Shown here: positions 47,702-53,519 of the stretch, piece by piece
Layout: the number at the start of each line of letters is the position of its first letter
How positions within the stretch are numbered: position 1 is the first letter of the stretch
DNA from: Pseudonocardiales bacterium
GTDB lineage: Bacteria; Actinomycetota; Actinomycetes; Mycobacteriales; Pseudonocardiaceae
NCBI GenBank assembly: GCA_003244055.1
Contig: QHBZ01000097.1
Location: forward strand, 1-53,519
Reading direction: 5' to 3'
DNA: 53,519 nt
Notes under the pieces: model-generated
What the model saw: only the letters and a program-made list of their open reading frames with translations
Told to the model about the DNA's origin: nothing
Database searches by the model: none
Program-made: the position numbers and the translations under genes

Positions 47702-47986
47702 TCAGCCTGCGTACCGCTTGGACCGCTCACAGTCAGTTGCGGACCGCTCAGCGCTCTCGCGTCGGTGGTCCCGAAAAGACGTGCCCGTTCCCGGCGTTGG
47801 GTCATCTCCGTCCCGATCCACCAGCTGCAGGCGAGGCACCATGCCAGCCTCGGCCAACGTGTCCAGGGCCAGCCGCTCAGCGCCATCCAACTCCACGCCG
47901 CCCGGTAGGGCTCCGAGCAGCACCGTGATGACGCAGTCCTGGCAGGCGATGCCGCGCACCTCACACCGGTCGCAATCAACGATCAT
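47702..47986 (-). CDS. Small cysteine-rich conserved protein
   Basis: A 94-residue protein whose first 20 residues carry two CxxC pairs (MIVDCDRCEVRGIACQDCVI), suggesting a bound metal. The rest of the conserved part is TVLLGALPGGVELDGAERLA and LDTLAEAGMVPRLQLVDRD, an amphipathic helical segment, then a polar unstructured tail. The start has GGAG eight bases upstream. It lies between the two NlpC/P60 genes on the same strand. Similar short proteins occur at this place in related actinomycetes; the function is unknown to me. Binding of a regulator or a redox role is only a guess. Confidence 0.7.
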   Translation of the reverse strand: MIVDCDRCEVRGIACQDCVITVLLGALPGGVELDGAERLALDTLAEAGMVPRLQLVDRDGDDPTPGTGTSFRDHRRESAERSATDCERSKRYAG

Positions 47987-48112
47987 TTTCGGGGCTCCGT
48001 CTCTGTCGTGATCTAGTCACTACGGACGGTAGACGGTGACCCTGACAACGTCGGGTGGCGCAACGTCGGCGACGTATCGATTCAGCCATGTTCCGGTCTG
48101 GCGGAAATGGCA

Positions 48113-49156
48113 TCAACCGATCCGGCGGACCGCCGTGACATCCCGCCACGGGACTCTGGAGACTTTGACCACATCTCCGCTCTGCGGTGCGTTGAGATAG
48201 AGCCCGTTGCCTACGTAGATGCCGATGTGGCTTACCGGCGAGTACAGCGCAATGAGGTCTCCTGGTAGCAGCCCGGACACTACCGGAGTGCCCACTCTTG
48301 ACTGGTCGTAGGCCACCCGCGGAAGGCTGACCCCGACCTGGCGGTAGGCCCACATCACCAGACCTGAGCAATCGAAGGTGGTCGGCCCCTCGGCGCCCCA
48401 GATATACGGCGCTCCCTGCCGGGTTAGGGCAGCCCGAAGGGCCCTGATCCCGATAGTGTCACCGGCTATGTCGATCGGATAGTCGGTGAATCCTTCCGCG
48501 GCGTAATGGGAGAACTCCTCCGTGGTGAGCTTGCCGAGGCGCTCCTGTACCAGATTGATCTGGCGACCCATCTCAAGCCGGGCTTGTGCGACGTCACCGG
48601 CGATCCGAGCGGCATCGAGTTCAGCGACCGCCGCTCGCGTTTCGGCGTCGGTGGCAGCAAGCTTGGCCTGCTCGGTTCGGGAAACGGCGACTGCGAGCTT
48701 GTCCATCGCGGCCCTGTTACTCGCCGCCAGCACGTCCAGGGCGGACATCTGGTCCATGAACTGTTGCGGCGAGTCGCTGATCAGCATCGCGGTCAGGCTG
48801 CTGACTCGGACGCCCTCGAAGGTGGCGCTGGTCAGCCGATCAACTTGTGCACGGAAGGCACTCTGAGCCGCGCGGGCCTGATCGGCGATAGCCGTGGCGG
48901 CCGCGGCGTCGCTATGCGCGCGTTGCGCGTCGACCCGACGAGCATCCAGCCGGTCGGTCGCGAGCTTCCACTGCTCGGTGATCACCTCCGCCTGCCGGCT
49001 CAACCCTCGAACCTGCGCAACTGTGCCGTTCGGGTCGGGCGCCGGGCCAGGGGCAGGATCGGCAGCTGCGAGTGCTGGTGGCATGCTCAGCACCGCAGCG
49101 AAGGCAAGGGCAGCCGCCACGCTCCGAAGCACGCGGTCCCGACGTTGAGACACCAC
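48113..49156 (-). CDS. NlpC/P60 peptidoglycan hydrolase, copy 2
   Basis: A 347-residue paralogue of the copy at 46464-47513. Signal peptide: RVLRSVAAALAFAAVLSMPP with ALAAADP. The coiled-coil (EVITEQWKLATDRLDARRVD, DSPQQFMDQMSALDVLAASN) and the NlpC/P60 domain (TTFDCSGLVMWAYRQVGVSL, SPVSHIGIYVGNGLYLNAPQ) match part by part, and the catalytic cysteine is again residue 263. The two proteins end alike (VPWRxVTAxxRIG). They differ mainly in the linker before the catalytic domain: GFTDYPIDIAGDTIG here. Tandem duplication is the simplest explanation; the copies could act at different growth stages. A 300-bp upstream region suggests its own regulation. Confidence 0.92.
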   Translation of the reverse strand: MVSQRRDRVLRSVAAALAFAAVLSMPPALAAADPAPGPAPDPNGTVAQVRGLSRQAEVITEQWKLATDRLDARRVDAQRAHSDAAAATAIADQARAAQSAFRAQVDRLTSATFEGVRVSSLTAMLISDSPQQFMDQMSALDVLAASNRAAMDKLAVAVSRTEQAKLAATDAETRAAVAELDAARIAGDVAQARLEMGRQINLVQERLGKLTTEEFSHYAAEGFTDYPIDIAGDTIGIRALRAALTRQGAPYIWGAEGPTTFDCSGLVMWAYRQVGVSLPRVAYDQSRVGTPVVSGLLPGDLIALYSPVSHIGIYVGNGLYLNAPQSGDVVKVSRVPWRDVTAVRRIG

Positions 49157-49475
49157 CCGCGGCCATCTCCTGTTCTCGGACCATCAATGTCCGGCGGCGT
49201 GACTGGAAACGGGAGAGGCCCCCCCGCATGTCACTTAACGGCTCCCCGGACGCATGGGCTCGGATCTTCACTCCAACGGCGCGGCTAAGCCGCCCAGCCG
49301 TGACTTTCCCCCAACTGTAATTACTTTCCGTAACATTACCTTCGATCACCGGTACGGTCCGTGACAGCACCCCCAGCCCCAGCCCAACGTTGGTGGCTCT
49401 TCAAGTACAGCCAACCCGGCCGCTGAGCGGTCCCCAACTGCAGCCAACCCTGCCGCATGCGCGCGGCATCGATCG
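49157..49475 (-). promoter_or_regulatory. Leader region of NlpC/P60 copy 2, possibly structured
   Basis: This 319-bp stretch between the NlpC/P60 gene and trpD holds no convincing gene. On the minus strand it has an A/T-richer patch (GGTAATGTTACGG, about 49340), a plausible promoter area, then a GCGGC-TTA-GCCGC hairpin near 49290 and a G-rich run near 49228-49234. Next to trpD two 16-bp direct repeats (CAGCCAACCCNGCCGC at 49408 and 49441) lie 33 bp apart. The length and hairpins suggest an untranslated leader; no known riboswitch consensus was matched. Confidence 0.35.
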
Positions 49476-50537
49476 TTAGCGGACAGTGGTGGACAGTTCG
49501 GTGGTCAGCTCCGTCCAGCGCGTCAACATCGCAGCCGCTGCGCCAGAGTCGACGGCCTCGGCGGCGCGCTGGATCATTTCTCGGATATCGGCGACCAGAT
49601 CGCCGGTCGGACCGCGGTGCGCGACCAGCGCCGCGCCAGCGTTGAGGAGCACGGCATCTCGCACCGGGCCGGCATCGCCGGCCAGCAGGCGCCGCACCGC
49701 ATCGGCATTGACCGCCGCATCCCCACCGCGCAATTCCTCGACGCCGGCCACCGGCACGCTCAGCGCAGCCGGGTCCAACTGATCAAGCCGTACCGCGCGA
49801 CCGTCGACCACCCACACCGAGGTGGTAGTCGTGGTGGTGATCTCGTCGAGCCCGTCATCGCCACGCACCACCAGGGCGCTTACCCCTCGATCAGCGAGCA
49901 CCTGGGCCATCACCGGCGCCATCCGAAGATCCGCGCAGCCCACCAGCGCAGCTCCCGGCTGCGCCGGATTGATCAGGGGACCGAGAAAGTTGAAGGCCGT
50001 CGGGATCCCGATCTCCCGTCGCACCGCGGCCGCGTGCCGCATCGCGGGGTGATAAGCGGGTGCGAAGCAAAATCCGATGCCGACCTCCGCGACGCACCGG
50101 GCTACCTGCTCCGGGCCGAGATCAATCGCTACGCCGAGTGCCTCGAGCACATCCGCAGCGCCGCACTGTGACGAGGCAGCGCGGTTGCCGTGCTTGATCA
50201 CCGGTGCACCGGCGGCGGCAGTCACCAACGCGGCCATAGTGGAGATGTTGACCGTGTGCGCCTGGTCGCCGCCGGTACCGACCACGTCGATTGCCCGCTG
50301 CGCGACGTGCACCCGGCGAGAATGCGACAGCATCCCATCGGCCAGGCCGGCGATCTCCGCCGGAGTCTCGCCCTTGATCCGCAGGGCAACGACGAAAGCG
50401 GCCAACTGCGCCGGTGTTGCCAGCCCAGACATCACTTCGTCCATCGCCCACGTGGCGTCTTGGGTATCCAGATCTGCGCCCGCGATCAGTTGCCTGAGCA
50501 GTCCTGGCCAGCTGCGGGATCGGGTCGGCGCCACCAT
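49476..50537 (-). CDS. trpD: Anthranilate phosphoribosyltransferase
   Basis: A 353-residue enzyme of tryptophan synthesis that joins anthranilate to PRPP. Signature residues: [20 protein letters not shown] (PRPP loop), [20 protein letters not shown] (anthranilate site), [20 protein letters not shown] and [20 protein letters not shown], then [20 protein letters not shown] with the metal-binding D-E pair. It stands apart from other trp genes, as Rv2192c does in mycobacteria, next to ctaE and the NlpC/P60 gene. The adjacent gene upstream on the same strand encodes a receiver-like protein, 12 bp away, so the two may be co-transcribed. Confidence 0.95.
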   Translation of the reverse strand: MVAPTRSRSWPGLLRQLIAGADLDTQDATWAMDEVMSGLATPAQLAAFVVALRIKGETPAEIAGLADGMLSHSRRVHVAQRAIDVVGTGGDQAHTVNISTMAALVTAAAGAPVIKHGNRAASSQCGAADVLEALGVAIDLGPEQVARCVAEVGIGFCFAPAYHPAMRHAAAVRREIGIPTAFNFLGPLINPAQPGAALVGCADLRMAPVMAQVLADRGVSALVVRGDDGLDEITTTTTTSVWVVDGRAVRLDQLDPAALSVPVAGVEELRGGDAAVNADAVRRLLAGDAGPVRDAVLLNAGAALVAHRGPTGDLVADIREMIQRAAEAVDSGAAAAMLTRWTELTTELSTTVR

Positions 50538-50549
50538 GGCTTCGCAGCC

Positions 50550-50966
50550 TCAGCCGTTCGCTGCATGTGGCCGGCGCGTGCGAAGCACCTCGGCCACCGT
50601 CTCAGCGGCGGTCAACGGATCCAACGGATGGACGATCACCGCATCGGCCTGCGACCACACCGCCAACCAGCGGTCGTCCCTGCGCCGCACCGCGATGATC
50701 ACCGGGGGGCACTGCGCGATCTCGTTCTTGAGCTGGCGGGAAAGACCCATCCCGCCGGTGGGCTGCGCTTCACCGTCGAGGATCGCCAGGTCGACGCGAC
50801 CCGCGTCGACCTCGGTCAGCACCTCGGCGATCGTCGCGGCCTCGACATAGCTCACCCGGCCGACGTCCGCTGCAGGACGCCGTCCCACAGCGTTGATGAT
50901 GGCCTCGCGCACCTCTGATCGGTGACTGAAGACCAGCACTGTGGTGGTGTCACTCGAAGGGTTCAT
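50550..50966 (-). CDS. Receiver-like (pseudo-receiver) protein beside ctaE
   Basis: A 138-residue single-domain protein with a CheY-like fold and no output domain. The first strand reads TTVLVFSHRSEVREAIINAV, where the normal acidic pair is replaced by Ser-His. The phosphoacceptor-position aspartate is present (D64 in VDLAILDGEAQPTGGMGLSR), but the conserved lysine near the end is replaced (ADAVIVHPLDPLTAAETVAE). Two of the three metal/phosphate-site features are lost, so ordinary phosphorylation is unlikely; it probably signals by protein contact. ATG 50966 is chosen over upstream codons. It is divergent from ctaE with a 273-bp gap, a position conserved in related genomes. Confidence 0.7.
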   Translation of the reverse strand: MNPSSDTTTVLVFSHRSEVREAIINAVGRRPAADVGRVSYVEAATIAEVLTEVDAGRVDLAILDGEAQPTGGMGLSRQLKNEIAQCPPVIIAVRRRDDRWLAVWSQADAVIVHPLDPLTAAETVAEVLRTRRPHAANG

Positions 50967-51239
50967 GTGGAGGTCGAGGTCCTCGGTGTCGGGTGTCCGC
51001 GGACGGCCTCGCAGGTGACCGGCTGCACCACGCGGGCATCGGCGGGACGGATTGGCGGGCCAATGATATACGGCCAAAATCGCACGCACTGGCGGGATCA
51101 CGTGGCGTGACCCTCTGTGTCACGATCTGCCGCCGTGTGCTGCCATCCGGGGGGAGACCGCGTGAGCCTGGTCACTCTTCGCGGCATCCAATCGGCCCCG
51201 GTCCTGCCAGGGCCGACGCCTTTCGTCATAATGCTGAGC

Positions 51240-51869
51240 GTGACCCCCTCGTCCAGCCTGGCTGCGCCCTCGATCAGCCAACGGGTGCACTCGCTGAACC
51301 GGCCCAACATGGTCAGCGTCGGCACCATCGTCTGGCTGTCCAGCGAGTTGATGTTCTTCGCCGGCCTGTTCTCGATGTTCTTCACGGTGAAGGCGCAGCA
51401 CGACGGCCCGTGGCCGCCGGTGTTGGCATCCACCGGGGAGCCTATCCACCTCGACGTACCCTATGCACTGGTGATCACGATCGTGCTGGTGGCCTCGTCG
51501 TTCACTTGTCAGTGGGGAGTCTTCAAGGCGGAGCAGGGCGATGTCTTCGGGCTCCGGCTCTGGTACTCGATCACGTTCGCGATGGGCTTGTTCTTCGTCC
51601 TCGGGGCCGCGAACGAGTACCGCACGATGGTCGGTGAGGGCATCACCATCCCATCAGGGGCCTTCGGGACTGTGTTCTACCTGCTCACCGGCTTTCATGC
51701 GTTGCACGTGACCGGCGGTCTGATCGCGTTCATCTTCCTCATCGTCCGGACGAAGCTGAGCAAATTCACCCCGGCGCAGGCCACTTCCGCGATCGTTGTG
51801 TCGTACTACTGGCACTTCGTCGACGTGGTCTGGATCGGCTTGTTCGCCGTTATCTATATTTTGCCCTAG
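51240..51869 (+). CDS. ctaE: Cytochrome c oxidase subunit III
   Basis: A 209-residue membrane protein, subunit III of the aa3 oxidase that forms a supercomplex with cytochrome bc1 in actinobacteria. It has five or more hydrophobic helices: [60 protein letters not shown] and [18 protein letters not shown]. The end [20 protein letters not shown] is the family signature. GTG 51240 ([10 protein letters not shown]) fits actinobacterial N-termini; ATG 51231 is the alternative. No Shine-Dalgarno is seen before either, and a CATAAT lies seven bases before GTG 51240, so a leaderless transcript is possible. qcrC follows after 86 bp. Confidence 0.93.
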   Translation: MTPSSSLAAPSISQRVHSLNRPNMVSVGTIVWLSSELMFFAGLFSMFFTVKAQHDGPWPPVLASTGEPIHLDVPYALVITIVLVASSFTCQWGVFKAEQGDVFGLRLWYSITFAMGLFFVLGAANEYRTMVGEGITIPSGAFGTVFYLLTGFHALHVTGGLIAFIFLIVRTKLSKFTPAQATSAIVVSYYWHFVDVVWIGLFAVIYILP

Positions 51870-51955
51870 GTACCGGAGCGAGGGGGCCGCGCAGGGAAGC
51901 CCCAACCCGGCTAGCGCACCGAACCGGAACGAGACAGCAGGGGTAGCCGAGACCG

Positions 51956-52825
51956 ATGAGCAGCGACACACCAGAAGCCCGATCGGGCCCCCCCGGATCG
52001 AACGTTACGAGGGCGTCGGGCCAAGGAATGCTCCGGGCCGGACAGCGGGGGGGACATAGCCGGTTGCGTCGTCGCTTGTCGGCGATGCTGGCACTCGGCG
52101 TGGCGTTGGTGTCTGCCGGCGCCCTGTATGCGGTGTTCGCTCCGCAGGCCCAGGTCGCGCGTGCCCAGGAGGATCCCGCACTGGTACGCCAGGGCGAGCA
52201 GCTCTACAACAACGCCTGCATCAGCTGCCACGGCGCGAACCTCCAGGGGGTGAATTCTCGCGGGCCGAGCTTGATAGGCGTTGGCGAGGCCGCGGTCTAC
52301 TTCCAGGTCTCCACCGGGCGGATGCCTGCGACCCGGCAGGAGGCCCAAATCGCCGAGAAGCCGGTCAGGTACGGCCCCCAGGAGATCGACGCTCTGGGCG
52401 CCTTCGTGCAGGCCAACGGCGGCGGTCCGGTAGTGCCGTCGAAGGACAGCCTCGCCGGCGGCGACCCGGCTCACGGTGGTGATCTCTTCCGGCTCAACTG
52501 CGCGTCCTGCCACAACTTCACCGGACGCGGGATCGCGCTGTCCTCTGGCAAGTACGCGCCCGCGCTCAAGAACGTGGATCCCCAGCAGGTCTACAGTGCG
52601 ATGATCAGCGGACCGCAGAGCATGCCCCGATTCTCGGACCGGCAGCTGACTCCGCAGGACAAGCGAGACATCATCGCATACGTGCACTCGGTCAGCGCCG
52701 AGCCAAATAACCCTGGCGGCTACTCCCTCGGTGGCTTCGGGCCGGTGCCGGAGGGCATGGTCTCCTGGATCGTCGGTATCTCGGCGTTGGTCGGCGTGAC
52801 ACTGTGGATCGGATCGAAGGCGTGA
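51956..52825 (+). CDS. qcrC: Diheme cytochrome c subunit of the bc1 complex
   Basis: A 289-residue membrane-anchored diheme cytochrome c. It passes electrons from the Rieske protein to cytochrome c oxidase directly, replacing soluble cytochrome c. An N-terminal membrane helix ([20 protein letters not shown]) is followed by two c-type domains with C88-I-S-C91-H92 ([15 protein letters not shown]) and C182-A-S-C185-H186 ([13 protein letters not shown]). Methionine ligands are likely in [12 protein letters not shown] and [15 protein letters not shown]-terminal helix ([19 protein letters not shown]) anchors the protein. Its TGA overlaps the qcrA GTG as GTGA. The order ctaE-qcrC-qcrA is standard for actinobacteria. 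Confidence 0.96.
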   Translation: MSSDTPEARSGPPGSNVTRASGQGMLRAGQRGGHSRLRRRLSAMLALGVALVSAGALYAVFAPQAQVARAQEDPALVRQGEQLYNNACISCHGANLQGVNSRGPSLIGVGEAAVYFQVSTGRMPATRQEAQIAEKPVRYGPQEIDALGAFVQANGGGPVVPSKDSLAGGDPAHGGDLFRLNCASCHNFTGRGIALSSGKYAPALKNVDPQQVYSAMISGPQSMPRFSDRQLTPQDKRDIIAYVHSVSAEPNNPGGYSLGGFGPVPEGMVSWIVGISALVGVTLWIGSKA

Positions 52826-53519
52826 GCGGCCACGAGGGTGCCACCGGAGGATCGACTGGGCAGCAACGGCCCCTCAGCGATGCCGACCTGTCGACGTCGA
52901 GCCGCGAAGAGCTGGTCCGGTTGGGCTCGGCGCTGGACGGAGTGACCATCGAGCACCGGGAGGATCCCTTCCCGGTACCGGGTACCCGGGCGGAGAAGCG
53001 CACCGAACGCAAGGTCGCGCGGTGGTTCCTCATCGCGGCGTTGGCCGGGCTGGGTTTCCTGGCGGCCTACCTGTTCTTGCCCTTCGAGTACGCGCCACCG
53101 GGGAGCCCCGGCCACGGGCACCTGCTCTACCAGCTCTACACGCCGATCATCGGAGTGCTCTTCGGGCTGGCCGTATTCGCCATCGGCGCCGGCACGATCG
53201 CCTACGCGAAGGATCTGCTGCCGCACGAAACCGCGGTGCAGGAGCGTCACATCGGTGGCTCCGCGGAGGTCGACCGGGTGACCACTGCCGCGATCCTGGC
53301 TGACGCTGCCGCAAGCAGCCAGATCGGCCGGCGATCCATAATCAAACGATCGGCCGCGCTCGGTGGCGGAGTTTTCGGGATCGGACTGGGGGTCTTCGCG
53401 CTGGGCGGCTTGGTGCGCGACCCGTGGAAGGGCGGGGATCGCGCCGCGCTGTGGGTCACGCCCTGGGCCTCCTACAACGGTGAGCCGGTGTTCCTGCGCT
53501 ATGACTCCGCACAGCTCAC
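52822..53519 (+). CDS. qcrA: Rieske iron-sulfur subunit of the bc1 complex, N-terminal part
   Basis: The frame starts at GTG 52822, overlapping the qcrC stop, and stays open to the window end (232 codons). It encodes the long N-terminus typical of actinobacterial QcrA: an acidic cytoplasmic lead with [20 protein letters not shown], then helix 1 ([20 protein letters not shown]), helix 2 ([20 protein letters not shown]) and helix 3 ([20 protein letters not shown]) after the RRSIIKRS twin-basic segment. The [2Fe-2S] cluster motifs (CxH and CxxH) would lie beyond the window edge. The protein is the electron entry from quinol to QcrC in the supercomplex; qcrB is expected to follow. Confidence 0.92.
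   Translation, partial: MSGHEGATGGSTGQQRPLSDADLSTSSREELVRLGSALDGVTIEHREDPFPVPGTRAEKRTERKVARWFLIAALAGLGFLAAYLFLPFEYAPPGSPGHGHLLYQLYTPIIGVLFGLAVFAIGAGTIAYAKDLLPHETAVQERHIGGSAEVDRVTTAAILADAAASSQIGRRSIIKRSAALGGGVFGIGLGVFALGGLVRDPWKGGDRAALWVTPWASYNGEPVFLRYDSAQL

Noticed and set aside
49157-49320. c-di-AMP (ydaO) riboswitch upstream of NlpC/P60 copy 2
   Set aside because: Such riboswitches often precede cell-wall hydrolase genes in actinobacteria and a CGGGGAGCC segment is present, but the conserved 3' part (CCCGNCAGCUNACCNNGUAGGC type) and GGGUGAAUCC were not found. Only a generic structured leader is reported.

Overview
The window is about 70 percent G+C with tightly packed genes on both strands. 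It encodes PimB', a class II DAHP synthase, GarA, PASTA-type PknL, a qcrCA-ctaE terminal branch and NlpC/P60 proteins. Gene content and order point to an actinomycete of the Mycobacteriales/Pseudonocardiales type, most likely Pseudonocardiaceae; the species cannot be told from the sequence. No rRNA, tRNA, CRISPR array or intact insertion sequence was seen.

Layout. (1) 1-19340 is accessory and visibly eroding. Intact genes are a luciferase-like oxidoreductase, ornithine aminotransferase (rocD), cydAB behind a near-perfect Rex operator, a PIN toxin, a large SEC-C protein, htpG, a small zinc-ribbon protein, a phosphopantetheinyl transferase, a GH65 phosphorylase and a PfkB kinase. Between them lie remnants of about ten genes: XRE/TPR regulator, GH15, DUF664/DinB, VapB, histidine kinase, MFS permease, ArsB-like permease, universal stress protein, GAF-type regulator and LOG. 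(2) 19543-28829 matches the M. tuberculosis Rv1842c-Rv1822 neighbourhood: two CorC-like membrane proteins, gcvP, MerR, DUF151, MerR, garA, gcvH and a CDP-alcohol phosphatidyltransferase. (3) 28887-35833 holds a maleylpyruvate isomerase-type protein, a methyltransferase, a Ser/Thr kinase, a DEAD/DEAH helicase with a DUF3516-type C-terminus, a thioredoxin-fold protein, an AIM24 fragment and an MT0933-like small protein. (4) 35954-53519 matches Rv2175c-Rv2195: Rv2175c-like DNA-binding protein, pknL, aroG, PPi-type phosphofructokinase, exoribonuclease, acyltransferase, metallophosphoesterase, fadD15, pimB', two NlpC/P60 paralogues, trpD, a pseudo-receiver, ctaE, qcrC and the start of qcrA.

How the genes connect. 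Two respiratory branches are present: cydAB, probably under Rex/NADH control, and the bc1-aa3 supercomplex genes. GarA, two Ser/Thr kinases and the Rv2175c-like protein form a phosphorylation network beside glycine cleavage (gcvP, gcvH) and central carbon genes. PimB', FadD15, the acyltransferase and the phosphatidyltransferase serve envelope lipid synthesis; the NlpC/P60 pair acts on peptidoglycan.

Most unusual points: the density of gene remnants (13 in 53 kb), a PIN toxin whose antitoxin has lost its N-terminus, a glycine-riboswitch-like core abutting the gcvP start, an htpG with markedly lower G+C than its surroundings, a GarA lacking the first threonine of its phospho-motif, and a 66-bp nested inverted repeat.
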